Shown here: one piece after another, positions 9,185-17,947 of the stretch
Layout: each line of letters begins with the position of its first letter
Numbering within the stretch: position 1 is the stretch's first letter
From: Comamonas suwonensis
Lineage (GTDB): Bacteria; Pseudomonadota; Gammaproteobacteria; Burkholderiales; Burkholderiaceae_C
NCBI RefSeq assembly: GCF_012844455.2
Contig: NZ_JABBCQ020000007.1
Coordinates: forward strand, 1 to 64,000
Direction: 5' to 3'
DNA length: 64,000 bases
The notes under the pieces: generated by a model
The model's database searches: none
What the model saw: the letters and a program-made list of their open reading frames with translations, nothing else
What the model was told of the DNA's origin: nothing
Program-made: the position numbers and the translations under genes

Positions 9185-10060
9185 ATGAACCATCAAGACC
9201 TGATCGCCATTGACTTTCACACCCATGCCGAAGTCAGCTGCCGCAACCCTTTTGACAGCTATGGAGAGGAATACGACCGAGCTGCCGACAAGTACTTCGG
9301 CAGCGCGCTGCGTCCCACCATTGCTGAGACCATTGCCTACTACCGCGAGCGCAAGATCGGCCTGGTGATGTTCACGGTGGACAGCGAGGCGCAGCTGGGT
9401 CGCCGCCGCATCCCCAACGAAGAAATTGCCGATGCCGCGCGTGAGAACAGCGACATGATGGTGGCGTTCGCCAGCATCGACCCGCACAAGGGCAAGATGG
9501 GGGCGCGCGAGGCCGAGCGCCTGATCACCGAATGCGGCGTCAAGGGCTTCAAGTTCCATCCCACGGTGCAGGGCTTCCATCCCTACGACCGCATGGCCTG
9601 GCCCATCTACGAGGTCATCAACCACTACAAGCTGCCCGCCATCTTTCACACAGGGCATAGCGGCATTGGCAGTGGCATGAAGTGTGGCGGTGGCCTGCGT
9701 CTTGCTTACAGCAATCCCATGCTGCTGGACGACGTGGCCGTGGACTTCGGCGATATGCAGATCGTCATGGCCCACCCCAGCTTTCCATGGCAGGACGAGG
9801 CAATTTCGGTAGCGCTGCACAAGCCCAATGTCTGGATCGACCTCTCGGGCTGGAGTCCCAAGTACTTTCCCAAGCAGCTGGTCCAGTACGCGAATACCTT
9901 GCTCAAGGATCGTGTGCTGTTCGGTAGTGACTTCCCGCTGATCACGCCAGAGCGCTGGATGAAGGACTTCGAGGTCGCAGGCTTCAAGCCCGAAGTCATG
10001 CCCGGTATTCTCAAAGACAATGCCGTGCGCCTGCTGGAGCTGGACAAGAAGCGCGATTGA
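9185..10060 (+). CDS. Amidohydrolase family protein (COG2159-like)
   Basis: Metal-dependent TIM-barrel hydrolase or decarboxylase of the amidohydrolase-2 group, 291 residues. The N-terminal metal motif is DFHTH (IAIDFHTHAE), a central Lys lies in GVKGFKFHP, His residues are in FHTGHSG and VMAHPSFPWQ, and the C-terminal Asp lies in LFGSDFPL, so the metal ligand set looks complete. Members of this group hydrolyse or decarboxylate aromatic and carboxylic substrates such as amidohydrolysed lactones. I use ATG 9185, since the frame to its left starts with TTG. It stands alone between the tct operon and the DedA gene, so context gives no substrate. Confidence 0.8.
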   Translation: MNHQDLIAIDFHTHAEVSCRNPFDSYGEEYDRAADKYFGSALRPTIAETIAYYRERKIGLVMFTVDSEAQLGRRRIPNEEIADAARENSDMMVAFASIDPHKGKMGAREAERLITECGVKGFKFHPTVQGFHPYDRMAWPIYEVINHYKLPAIFHTGHSGIGSGMKCGGGLRLAYSNPMLLDDVAVDFGDMQIVMAHPSFPWQDEAISVALHKPNVWIDLSGWSPKYFPKQLVQYANTLLKDRVLFGSDFPLITPERWMKDFEVAGFKPEVMPGILKDNAVRLLELDKKRD

Positions 10061-10141
10061 GGCAAACCTTTTCCTCCTGAGGACGTTCGAGGCCCGCTAG
10101 CATCAGAGCCAAACCCTGGGCAGGGTTCAGGAGTGGCAGTC

Positions 10142-11116
10142 ATGGGCTTTGTGGTGGACTTGATTCGGGAATACGGCTTAGGTATCGTCTTTCTCAATGT
10201 GCTGATTGAGCAGATGGGCGCGCCCATTCCGGCTTATCCGGTGCTGGTAGTGACCGGCGCGCTGGAGGGCACCAGCATGGCACGGCTGGGCTTGCTGACG
10301 CTGATTGCCGTGGTTGCAGCCCTGATTGCGGATGTGCTCTGGTATCGCGCTGGCAAGGCTTATGGTCACAAGGTGCTGGGGCAGATCTGCCGTATCTCGC
10401 TCTCGCCCGATGCTTGTATTCGCCAGACGGAATCTGTGTACGGCCGCTGGGGGGCCAAGTCTTTGCTGGTCGCTAAATTTGTACCCGGCTTTGCCTCGAT
10501 TGCCAGTGCGCTGGCCGGGGTGGTGGGGACGCCGTTTCGTACCTTTTTGCTGTTTGACACCTTGGGGGCGCTGATCTGGGTGGGATCGGCCGTGTTTCTT
10601 GGTTCGCTGTTCAGTACCACAGTGGAGGATTTGCTGGATGTGCTGACGGCGTTGGGCAAGTGGGGGCTGCTGCTTTTGACGGTGGCTTTTGCCGTCTTTC
10701 TGGCCCGCAAATGGCTGCAGCGCCAGCGCGTGGTGCGCTCGCTCAAGATGCCGCGCATCTCGGTGGGGGAGCTGGCCGATTTGCATGCACAGGGAATCTG
10801 CCCCACGCTGATTGATGTGCGCGAGCCCATGCTGTTTGAAATGGGCCATATCCCCGGTGCGCATTCCTGGATGGCGGGTGGCAAAAAAGGCAAGGCGGCT
10901 TATGAAAATTTGCTGCCCAGCGATCAGCATCGCCACGGTGTGGTGGTGTATTGCGACTGCCCCAATGAAATTTCAGCCGCCACCGTGGCCAAGCGCTTGC
11001 AGCGCGCAGGCTTTAGCAATGTGCGCCCGCTGGAGGGGGGCCTGTCTGCCTGGGAAGCGGCTGGGCAACTGGTTGAAGGCGTTCCAGACACGGTAGTTAC
11101 TGCCCGCGTGGGTTAA
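10142..11116 (+). CDS. DedA-family membrane protein fused to a rhodanese domain
   Basis: Two-domain fusion, 324 residues. The N-terminal part (about 1-200) is a DedA/SNARE-associated (VTT) membrane domain; this superfamily includes undecaprenyl-phosphate flippases. It has IEQMGAPIPAYPVLVVTGAL near the start and the hallmark KFVPGFASIASALAGV. The C-terminal part (about 205-310) is a cytosolic rhodanese: TLIDVREPMLFEMGHIPGA and a Cys-containing active loop VVVYCDCPNE, so it could carry a persulfide. The ribosome site AGGAG lies 8 nt before ATG 10142; the GTG at 10133 sits on it and is rejected. The gene precedes a terminator and a convergent sulfur module that also uses rhodanese. Confidence 0.85.
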   Translation: MGFVVDLIREYGLGIVFLNVLIEQMGAPIPAYPVLVVTGALEGTSMARLGLLTLIAVVAALIADVLWYRAGKAYGHKVLGQICRISLSPDACIRQTESVYGRWGAKSLLVAKFVPGFASIASALAGVVGTPFRTFLLFDTLGALIWVGSAVFLGSLFSTTVEDLLDVLTALGKWGLLLLTVAFAVFLARKWLQRQRVVRSLKMPRISVGELADLHAQGICPTLIDVREPMLFEMGHIPGAHSWMAGGKKGKAAYENLLPSDQHRHGVVVYCDCPNEISAATVAKRLQRAGFSNVRPLEGGLSAWEAAGQLVEGVPDTVVTARVG

Positions 11117-11128
11117 TTACGTGGCACA

Positions 11129-11166
11129 AAAAAGCCCTGTCATGTGCTTGCATGACAGGGCTTTCT
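11129..11166. terminator. Bidirectional intrinsic terminator
   Basis: Perfect 14-bp stem AAAGCCCTGTCATG / CATGACAGGGCTTT with loop TGCTTG, between the DedA-rhodanese gene and the convergent 57-residue peptide gene. Confidence 0.88.
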
Positions 11167-11190
11167 TGATGAGCGTGCTTGGCAGCTGCT

Positions 11191-11364
11191 TTACTTGCCG
11201 GCAGGCATGGAGCAGTGGCCGCCCTGCGCAGCTTGGCCGGAGCCGGCTGCAATCAGTGGCGCTTCAAAGCGCAGGTCAATGGCAGGGGAGCGATGGACAT
11301 CCCAGGCCAGAAAGACGACGAGCACCGTCCAGAAGGCTGCGCGCAAGGTAGTTTGTGAAGTCAT
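11191..11364 (-). CDS. 57-residue single-pass peptide in the sulfur module
   Basis: A small gene with no family I recognise. Its product starts MTSQTTLRAAFWTVLVVFLAWD, which is one hydrophobic helix after a short polar start, and continues with a Gly/Ala/Gln-rich tail ending HCSMPAGK. It has a strong ribosome site (AAGGA about 7 nt before the ATG) and ends just before a terminator. It lies 14 nt downstream of the YeeE-type transporter gene on the same strand, so it is the last gene of that operon. A role as accessory subunit or signal-anchored peptide of the transporter is a guess. The clean ribosome site and spacing are the main evidence that it is real. Confidence 0.6.
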   Translation of the reverse strand: MTSQTTLRAAFWTVLVVFLAWDVHRSPAIDLRFEAPLIAAGSGQAAQGGHCSMPAGK

Positions 11365-11378
11365 GGTGTATTCCTTGC

Positions 11379-12476
11379 TCAGAAGCCGAAATGGCGGCGG
11401 ATGCGCAGGCCAAAGATGGTGCCTGCAAACGCCAGCGGCACCCAGATCCAGCCGTGGATGGAGCCGGTGGAGATCCCTGACAGCATGGCGCCGACATTGC
11501 AGCCAAAGGCCAGGCGAGAGCTGTAGCCCAGCACCAGCCCTGCGACCAGTGCCACGATCCATTGCGTGCCAGTTAGCGCCTTGGCGGCGGCGGGCTTGCC
11601 CGCTGCAATCCACAGTGCACCGCCCAGAATGCCGATATTGGTGATGCTGGTCACATCCAGCAGCACGGTTTCATGCAGGCGCGCCGCGTTGCCGGGCTGG
11701 CTCCAGAACCAGTTGCTGGCCAGATCGATTGCACCCGTGGCATTGGCCACCTTGGCGGCCCAGAGGCCAAAGCCATAGACCACGCCCCAGGGCTGGCCGG
11801 CAATGATGAGGTTGAGCGTAGCCAGCACGGCCAGCAGCACGGCACCCACCAGCCACTTGCGCACCAGCAGGGGCTTGGCAGGGCGGTTAAGAGTCGCATT
11901 GGCCTTTTTGACGTACAGTGCCACGCCTGCTGCCACCACGGCCAGTGCGGCCAGCGTGGCGATCAGCGCCGGAGCCCAGCCCCATTCGGTGACCAGACCC
12001 ACGGGCGCGGTATTACCCAGGTCCAGCCACCAGCCCAGGTGCAGGCTGCCCGCAAAGCTGCCAATGGCAAACAGCGGCAAGATGGCTGTGTTCATGGGGA
12101 TGCCCATGCCCGCCTTGTACAGCGTGCCGCTGCCGCAGCCGTCGGCAATCTGCATGCACAGCCCAAAGACAAAAGCACCCACCAGCAGACTGATGCTGGG
12201 TGGGCCAAGTGCGGCAGTCAGTTCAGGGAAATGGCCGAGCAGGGGCATGGCGAGGGCTGCGGCCAGGGCCAGCAGCAAGAGCTGGCCAAAGATGCCGCTG
12301 CCGTCTTTTTCCTCAACCAGCATGCGCCAGCCGGTGGTAAAGCCAAAGCGCTTGCCTGCCAGCACGGCGCCCAGACCAATGCCCACGGCAAACAATGCTG
12401 CCTGACGCACCGAGACGGACCACAGCAGCCAGCCAAAGAAAATGGCCAGCAGGGCCGTAATGGGAAGTCGTTTCAT
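11379..12476 (-). CDS. YeeE/YedE-family transporter (thiosulfate/sulfur uptake, TsuA type)
   Basis: Polytopic membrane protein of the YeeE/YedE (SUL_transp) family; characterised TsuA members import thiosulfate through conserved Cys residues. The two family Cys motifs are present: IADGCGSGTLYKAG in the first half and AFGCNVGAMLSGI in the second. The length, 365 residues from ATG 12476 (MKRLPITALL), suits the family; an ATG at 12515 would add 13 residues that overlap a dispersed repeat, so I reject it. It lies between an exported double-rhodanese gene and a small membrane peptide on the same strand, which supports uptake of a sulfur compound. Whether the substrate is thiosulfate is inference. 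Confidence 0.85.
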   Translation of the reverse strand: MKRLPITALLAIFFGWLLWSVSVRQAALFAVGIGLGAVLAGKRFGFTTGWRMLVEEKDGSGIFGQLLLLALAAALAMPLLGHFPELTAALGPPSISLLVGAFVFGLCMQIADGCGSGTLYKAGMGIPMNTAILPLFAIGSFAGSLHLGWWLDLGNTAPVGLVTEWGWAPALIATLAALAVVAAGVALYVKKANATLNRPAKPLLVRKWLVGAVLLAVLATLNLIIAGQPWGVVYGFGLWAAKVANATGAIDLASNWFWSQPGNAARLHETVLLDVTSITNIGILGGALWIAAGKPAAAKALTGTQWIVALVAGLVLGYSSRLAFGCNVGAMLSGISTGSIHGWIWVPLAFAGTIFGLRIRRHFGF

Positions 12477-12487
12477 TATTGGTATTG

Positions 12488-12533
12488 ATTTGATAGCTGC
12501 CAGCGCCTGAGGCATAAGCGCTAGAGCCTGTTT
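12488..12533. repeat. Dispersed Comamonadaceae repeat copy
   Basis: TTTGATAGCTGCCAGCGCC..GGCATAAGCGCTAGAGCC. It separates the rhodanese and transporter genes and resembles the copies at 30290 and 13648. Confidence 0.6.
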
Positions 12534-13490
12534 TTATTTAAATGTCTTGTCCCACCACTTTTGCGCGTCGTAGGCGAGCGATTGGGCGCGTCCCGGCTGA
12601 TTGGCCATGCGCGGTGCATCCTTGGATTGCGTCCAGTCCACCATGGAGCCTGCATACAGCTTCACATTGGGCAGGCCGGCCATTTCAGACAGGCCGAACC
12701 AGTCGGTCGCCGCCCAGTGGCCGGTATTGCAGAAAGCCACCATGTCCTGGCCTTGCTGGCGCTGGATCTTGTTGGCGATGTCTTTGGCCTTGGTGGCGTC
12801 CACAAACTGCGATGTGCCGGGCACAAACCACTGGTTGAAATCCAGCTGCTGAGCGCCGGGCAAAGTGCCAGACAGTTTGGCGGCTGGCGCGCGCGTCTTT
12901 CCCTGATAGAAGGCATCGGGGCGCGAATCCACCAGCGCGGCGTTGGACAGGTCTACATGCTTGCCCACATCTTGCTGAGTTGCCAGCCAGTTGGCGTCAA
13001 AACTGGGGGCGTAGTTGCTGGGAGGGATCTGCAGGATGGTCTTGCCCACGGGCTTGCCTGCTGCTTCCCATGCCTTCATACCGCCATTGACGATGGACAG
13101 ATCTTTCAGGCCAAGGCTCTTGAGCGTCCAGTACACGCGGGCAGTGGCACCGAAGTCCGTGGCGTCGGCACCGCTGGAGATCACTACGGCATGCGTGGCG
13201 GGCGTCAGGCCCAGTGATTGCACCAGCGCGACCAGTTTGGATTGATCCGGTAATTCCCCGGGATTGGTCGCAGGGCCGCGCCACTTGCCATAGGGGGCGT
13301 TGAGGGCCTGGGCAATGTGCCCGGTCTGGAACGCCTTGGGGTCGCGGATGTCAATCAGACGGACATCGGCTTGCTGCAGCAGAGGCTGCAACAGTTCAGG
13401 GGTGAGCAAAGGCTGGGCGGCAACAGCCCAGCTGCTGGCACCCAGACCCAAGCTCAGGCCCAGCACATGGGTAGTAATGGAGTGTTTCAT
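12534..13490 (-). CDS. Exported tandem-rhodanese sulfurtransferase
   Basis: Thiosulfate/3-mercaptopyruvate sulfurtransferase family with two rhodanese domains and a signal peptide (MKHSITTHVLGLSLGLG..SSWAVAA), 318 residues. The first domain (RLIDIRDPKAFQTGHI; VVISSGADATDF) has no active-site Cys and should be structural, as in most tandem rhodaneses. The second has the catalytic loop MVAFCNTGHWAATDW with Cys. The start at 13490 is the ATG that gives a proper signal peptide; the 44 residues encoded upstream do not look like protein. It is the first gene of an apparent operon with the YeeE-type transporter and a small peptide, so it probably handles sulfane sulfur in the periplasm before uptake. 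Confidence 0.85.
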   Translation of the reverse strand: MKHSITTHVLGLSLGLGASSWAVAAQPLLTPELLQPLLQQADVRLIDIRDPKAFQTGHIAQALNAPYGKWRGPATNPGELPDQSKLVALVQSLGLTPATHAVVISSGADATDFGATARVYWTLKSLGLKDLSIVNGGMKAWEAAGKPVGKTILQIPPSNYAPSFDANWLATQQDVGKHVDLSNAALVDSRPDAFYQGKTRAPAAKLSGTLPGAQQLDFNQWFVPGTSQFVDATKAKDIANKIQRQQGQDMVAFCNTGHWAATDWFGLSEMAGLPNVKLYAGSMVDWTQSKDAPRMANQPGRAQSLAYDAQKWWDKTFK

Positions 13491-13647
13491 GGCAGAAGTC
13501 GGCGAAGCCGAGTCGTCAGCGGGCGTGGCTACGCCCAAGACCTCTATTGTCCGGTCTTGGGTCAAGAAGGCCAACGATGAAAAACTTGTCTGCTTATGGC
13601 CTGGGGTCATGAACAGCCGCAAGGCTGATAGAACTCCTGAAATCCAT

Positions 13648-13700
13648 GGAAATAATGGCTGTAACGCTTTATGGGTAAGCGCATGCAGCTATCAAATTCG
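13648..13700. repeat. Dispersed Comamonadaceae repeat copy
   Basis: GGAAATAATGGCTGTAACGC..GGTAAGCGCATGCAGCTATC, within the 218-nt gap between the 2Fe-2S subunit gene and the rhodanese gene. I see no gene in that gap. Confidence 0.5.
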
Positions 13701-13708
13701 AATCGCAA

Positions 13709-14251
13709 TCAGGGCTCATGCGCCGGAAACAGCTCGCGCACGGCACGCCGGATACCGCCATAGCCCGTGCAGCGACAAAGGTTTCCGCACAGCAGGGCTT
13801 CGGCTTCTGCGGTGGTGGGGGGCGGCTGCTGCTGGTGCAGCCAGCTCATGCTCATCACCATGCCTGCGGTGCAGTAGCCGCATTGCACGCCGCCGCAGCG
13901 CGCGAGCGCATCGCGTACCGGCTGGGTGGCGCTGTCCTGCGCCAGCGACTCTATGGTGCGCACGGCCTGGCCCTGGATTTGATAGGCCATGAGCAGGCAG
14001 GCATTCACGGGCTCGCCATTGAGCCAGACCATGCAGGCGCCGCAGCGGCCCACTTCGCAGCCAGGCTTGGCGCCGGTCAGCAGCCAATGCTCGCGCAGCA
14101 ATGTCAGCAATCGGGTGTCGGGGCTGCAGGAGGTGCTGACCCATTGGCCGTTGAGTTCGAGCTTTAGTTCCAGCATGGAGTGTTCTCGCGGCATGCTGGC
14201 GCTGTCAGCTATCTCGGTGGAAATGGAGGCTTGTGGGGTCAGGGGCGTCAT
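13709..14251 (-). CDS. Molybdenum hydroxylase, 2Fe-2S subunit
   Basis: Small iron-sulfur subunit of a xanthine dehydrogenase/CO dehydrogenase-type molybdenum hydroxylase. Both clusters are visible: plant-type 2Fe-2S (CEVGRCGAC and a fourth Cys in VNACLL) and the alpha-helical 2Fe-2S (CGYCTAGM and CRCTGY). These carry electrons from the molybdenum site to FAD. The ATG at 14251 overlaps the stop of the molybdenum-subunit gene (ATGA); inner starts at 14194 (MPREHS) or 14176 (MLELKL) are possible and would give a more usual length. It is the last gene of the catabolic cluster. Confidence 0.88.
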   Translation of the reverse strand: MTPLTPQASISTEIADSASMPREHSMLELKLELNGQWVSTSCSPDTRLLTLLREHWLLTGAKPGCEVGRCGACMVWLNGEPVNACLLMAYQIQGQAVRTIESLAQDSATQPVRDALARCGGVQCGYCTAGMVMSMSWLHQQQPPPTTAEAEALLCGNLCRCTGYGGIRRAVRELFPAHEP

Positions 14252-16530
14252 GGCACAGCAGAATCTGGATGCGACTCCAGCGCTGCAATCACACGCTCTG
14301 GGGTCATGGGAATGTGGGTGACAGGGCGTTGCAGCGCTATCGCCAGCGCATTGGCCACTGCTGGCAGGGCAAAGTTCACGCTGATCTCTCCTGCACCGCG
14401 CGGACCTATGGGGTCGTCGGCGGCCAGATTTTCAATGGCCAGCACCTGCATGCGCGGAGCATCTGCCATGGTGGGGATCAGGTAGCCGTCGAGGTTGCGG
14501 GCGGTGTAATGACCATCCACGCAGGGCAGGTTTTCTTGCGTACACATGGCCAGGCCCATGACGGCACCACCTTCCATCTGTCCCAGATAGCCTTGTGCGG
14601 ACGCCACAGGCCCCAGTGCTGTGCACATCACAAGGTCTTGCACGCGCATGGCACCTGTCCAGGTGTCCACCCGTACCTGGGCAATGGCTGCGCAGGCACC
14701 AAAGACAAAATGCGTGTCGTGGGCATTGTCTTTGGGGTCTTCCGCTTGCAGGTGGATGGCAAGCCGGGGACGCTTGTCGCCCATGTGCTGGGCCAGATCT
14801 GCATAGTTCAGCCACAGCCCTTCGGGGCCTTCAATGCCCTGCTTTCCACAGCAAAAAATGGTGTCTGCACCCGGGTGGAGCAGGGCTGCTGCCGCCAGCA
14901 ATTGCGCTTGCCATGCGGGCCGGAGATCCTGCAGCACACGCCAGACCAGAGTGGTCGCACGGGAGGCCGCGACGGGCCCCGAGTCTGGGGTGCAGCTGGT
15001 GTCTCCCAGCACAGGCCTGACGATGGTGCTATCGCAACCCAGAAGCTCTGCGCACAGGCCTTGTATGGTTCCGACCAGGTTTTGTCCCAGCTCGGTAAAG
15101 CCGCAGCGCAACTCGATAGCGCCGTCCTCGGCCAGTGTCAGTTCCATGCGGCAATCACTGGGGCCGCCTTTGCCAAAGCCATCGCTGCGGTGGATTAGCG
15201 TCAAGCCCACGCCATGCAGATAGCGCCCATCGTCGCTGCGCCAGCGGTGCGGGCCTTGCCATAGCGGTTGCTGGCGGGCTACTTCCAGCGCGCGCTGTGC
15301 GCCCTCGAATGGCACGATCCACTGGCCCAGCGGGCCGGGGGCATCAGAGGGCGCGAGGTTGATGGCGCGGAAGACATCGGGAGCCAGGCCTGCACATGCG
15401 GCCAGACGATCTATCTGCTGCTCCAGCGCAAACTGCACCTGCACCGCCCCAAAACCGCGAAATGCGCCAGCAATACCGTTGTTGGTATAGGCCAGTCTGG
15501 CACTGATATCGAGTGCCTGATATTGATAGGGGCCGGGAGCATGCTCCAGCGCTGCGTCCAGCACTTCTGGGCCATGGGTGGCATAAGCACCGGTGTCCGC
15601 CAGAATTTCAACCCGATGAAAAGTGAGCTTGCCTTGCGCATCGCAGCCAGTGCTCATGCGTATCTGCATGGGGTGGCGCTTGACGCCCATATCCACTGAC
15701 TGAGGGCGGCTCAGGTGCAGGCGCACGGGGCGTTGTGCCTTCCAGGCCAGCAAGGCGGCAATGGGTTGAACCGTGAGCTCGTCCTTGCCGCCGTAAGAGC
15801 CGCCCACGGGCGTGCCTAAGGCCTGTACTTTGTCGTGCAGGCCCAGCATGTCTGCAATTACCTGCTTTTCACGCGCAGGGTTATGGCTGCCAAAAAACAG
15901 GCGTAAGCCTCCTGCGCCATCAGGTTCGGCCACGCCGCCTTCGGTTTCCAGAAAGGCGTGCATCTGGCGCGGTGTGACATAGCAGTCCTGCACCGAGTGC
16001 ACGGTGGCGGCTTGTGCCGCGTGCGGGTCGCCTTGCTGATGTGCAGCGGCGTGCAGCAGGTTGCCGCTGGCATGTATTTGATGATCGGCGGGTAGCGTCG
16101 GTTGCAGCGCCACATCTGCATGGCTCACCACTGGCAGTACGTCGTACTTCACCTGAATCAAGGCGAGTGCCGCGCGCGCGACCTCGATGTTGACGGCCGC
16201 CACGGCGGCAATGGGGTCGCCCACATGGCGGACCTTGTCAATACACAGCACGGGGCGATCCACCTTGCGCAGACCGTAGTGCTTGGTGCCCGGAATATCG
16301 GCATGGGTGACAACCGCATGCACGCCGGGCAGGGCGCAGGCCGCATCGACGTTGATGTGCAGAAGGCGGGCGTGGGGATGGGGGCTGCCCAGAATGGCCC
16401 CGATCAACTGGCCTTTTTGCACGCGGTCGGTCAAAAAGCCCGGATTGCCCGTGAGCTTGGCGGCTGCATCTGGCCGAACCTGCAGGTTTTCGGTGCCCAG
16501 GTCCCGGATCAGGTGAGGGGTCATGTTCAT
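14248..16530 (-). CDS. Molybdenum hydroxylase, molybdopterin-binding catalytic subunit
   Basis: Large subunit (760 residues) of the xanthine dehydrogenase/aldehyde oxidase family, which hydroxylates a heterocycle or aldehyde using water. Family motifs in order: GSPHPHARL near residue 48, GGSYGGKDEL (Mo-cofactor contact), AGAFRGFGAVQ and near the C-terminus GPRGAGEISV with the catalytic Glu. It lacks the N-terminal FeS and FAD domains, which are separate genes on both sides, as in XdhABC- or CoxLMS-like enzymes. Substrate is not readable from sequence; the adjacent deaminase suggests a purine or another N-heterocycle. It overlaps the FeS gene by 4 nt and lies 6 nt from the FAD gene. Confidence 0.88.
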   Translation of the reverse strand: MNMTPHLIRDLGTENLQVRPDAAAKLTGNPGFLTDRVQKGQLIGAILGSPHPHARLLHINVDAACALPGVHAVVTHADIPGTKHYGLRKVDRPVLCIDKVRHVGDPIAAVAAVNIEVARAALALIQVKYDVLPVVSHADVALQPTLPADHQIHASGNLLHAAAHQQGDPHAAQAATVHSVQDCYVTPRQMHAFLETEGGVAEPDGAGGLRLFFGSHNPAREKQVIADMLGLHDKVQALGTPVGGSYGGKDELTVQPIAALLAWKAQRPVRLHLSRPQSVDMGVKRHPMQIRMSTGCDAQGKLTFHRVEILADTGAYATHGPEVLDAALEHAPGPYQYQALDISARLAYTNNGIAGAFRGFGAVQVQFALEQQIDRLAACAGLAPDVFRAINLAPSDAPGPLGQWIVPFEGAQRALEVARQQPLWQGPHRWRSDDGRYLHGVGLTLIHRSDGFGKGGPSDCRMELTLAEDGAIELRCGFTELGQNLVGTIQGLCAELLGCDSTIVRPVLGDTSCTPDSGPVAASRATTLVWRVLQDLRPAWQAQLLAAAALLHPGADTIFCCGKQGIEGPEGLWLNYADLAQHMGDKRPRLAIHLQAEDPKDNAHDTHFVFGACAAIAQVRVDTWTGAMRVQDLVMCTALGPVASAQGYLGQMEGGAVMGLAMCTQENLPCVDGHYTARNLDGYLIPTMADAPRMQVLAIENLAADDPIGPRGAGEISVNFALPAVANALAIALQRPVTHIPMTPERVIAALESHPDSAVP

Positions 16531-16536
16531 CAGCGG

Positions 16537-17334
16537 CTAGTTCATCATCAACAGGTTGCAATGACCGGCGATCAAGCGGCTGGCCATCAACGACAGATCG
16601 GTGGGCAGGGTTTGCAGGCAGGCAGAGCGTATCTGGGTCAGCGTGGGGGCTGTGTCATGGGGTGTGGCCAGCAGCGCTTCAGCGGCGAGCAGTCGGTGCA
16701 CTGGCAGACCTGGCGCTGCGGCGGTGATGCGGTCGATGCTGCAACCTTTGTCCGGGCGGCTCCAGCGCAATGCCATGCGCAAGCGGGCGGGGGAGAACGC
16801 GGCACGGTAGCCCACTTTTTCAAACACCATGGGCTGGCGGGCATCGGCTGAAGGGATTGGCAGCCAGAAGGCCACCATCAAAGGGCACACTGGGTGCAGA
16901 AGCACATCAGCCAGTGTGTGACGACTGCCGTCTGCCAACTCTACCAGCGCATCCATGGCCAGCAGAACCGGACAGCAATCGCCCTCCCTCCAGCCGATAT
17001 TGCCACCCAAGGTGCCCAGCCGGCGCACGCCCATGGCTCCCAGTTCTGCGATGGCTTGCACGAGCAGCGGTGCGTGCTCTGCAAGCAGGGCGTGGGTCCG
17101 GGCCGTCTCCAGTCGCACGCCTGCACCTATGCGCACATGACCGTCTTGTCGGTGGATTTGCTGAGTGTGCGGCCAGTGCTGGATGTTGATGAACTGCGTC
17201 TGGACCGGTGCAGCGCGTGACTCGCCCCCGCTCTGCTGCAGCAAGGTGCCGCCCGCAATAAAGCAGGCGTTGGCACCAAGTCGGTCTGCCAAGGCCTGCG
17301 CGGCCTGTGGAGATGATGGGTGGCTAAGCAGCAT
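16537..17334 (-). CDS. Molybdenum hydroxylase, FAD-binding subunit
   Basis: Medium subunit of the CoxM/XDH FAD-binding (vanillyl-alcohol-oxidase-type) family, 265 residues. FAD contact motifs are visible: ANACFIAGGTLLQ near the start and LGTLGGNIGWREGDCCP near the middle. It accepts electrons from the 2Fe-2S subunit. The long reading frame begins with TTG at 17373 and overlaps the deaminase gene; I take the ATG at 17334 (MLLSHPSSPQAAQ), which leaves a 23-nt gap. It completes the three-subunit enzyme with the two downstream genes. Confidence 0.85.
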   Translation of the reverse strand: MLLSHPSSPQAAQALADRLGANACFIAGGTLLQQSGGESRAAPVQTQFINIQHWPHTQQIHRQDGHVRIGAGVRLETARTHALLAEHAPLLVQAIAELGAMGVRRLGTLGGNIGWREGDCCPVLLAMDALVELADGSRHTLADVLLHPVCPLMVAFWLPIPSADARQPMVFEKVGYRAAFSPARLRMALRWSRPDKGCSIDRITAAAPGLPVHRLLAAEALLATPHDTAPTLTQIRSACLQTLPTDLSLMASRLIAGHCNLLMMN

Positions 17335-17357
17335 GGTGTTGCGCAGCACGCATACCG

Positions 17358-17873
17358 TCAGAGTTGTGCCCAAAAGGCTTGCTGCTGGGCGGCGATTTCG
17401 GCTTCCATTTCAGGGACGGGGCCAATCAGCTCCACGGCTTTCTGGCAGTGATCGAAGACATAGCGCGACGGCACGCTCATGGTGGGATTTTCACCATGAC
17501 TGCCCGTGCATTCCAGCAGGCGGTGTTCGGTCATGCCGAATACGATTCGCCCGATATTGGCCCAGTAGGCGGTGCCGGCGCACATGCAGCAGGGTTCCAC
17601 ATTGGTGTAGAGCGTGCAGCTCCAGAGAAAATCGGGCGTGTAATTGGTGGCCGCCATGCGCGCCAAGGTCGACTCGGCGTGGTTGACGGTGTCGATATTG
17701 CACTGCTCCATCAACACGGTCTCCTGGTCGGGTCCCACCAGTACAGCGCCAAAGGGATGGTGACCCATTTGCGTGGCGCGCTCTGCCACGGCCTGTGCGC
17801 GGCGCAGGTTGCGCTGGATTTGTACGGGTGTCGGCGTCAGGCCTTGGGTGGGAAAATTTTTGGTATCGGGCAT
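17358..17873 (-). CDS. Nucleoside/nucleobase deaminase (CMP/dCMP deaminase fold)
   Basis: Zinc-dependent deaminase of the guanine/tRNA-adenosine deaminase branch, 171 residues. Zinc and catalytic residues are intact: NHAES (His ligand and proton-shuttle Glu) and EPCCMCAGTAYWA (two Cys ligands). The stretch GHHPFGAVLVG is the usual beta-strand preceding them. The ATG at 17873 has an AAGAGA-like site upstream; the longer frame runs into the permease gene and is rejected. Placement between an ABC transporter and a molybdenum hydroxylase suggests an amino-heterocycle is imported, deaminated and then hydroxylated (for guanine this would give xanthine and urate). The substrate is inferred, not shown. 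Confidence 0.82.
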   Translation of the reverse strand: MPDTKNFPTQGLTPTPVQIQRNLRRAQAVAERATQMGHHPFGAVLVGPDQETVLMEQCNIDTVNHAESTLARMAATNYTPDFLWSCTLYTNVEPCCMCAGTAYWANIGRIVFGMTEHRLLECTGSHGENPTMSVPSRYVFDHCQKAVELIGPVPEMEAEIAAQQQAFWAQL

Positions 17874-17947
17874 TGAAAAATCTCTTTGATATCGGTGTGC
17901 GAGCGGCCACGAATTGCGGGACTTGGTACAGCCGCCCACAGCTTGTG

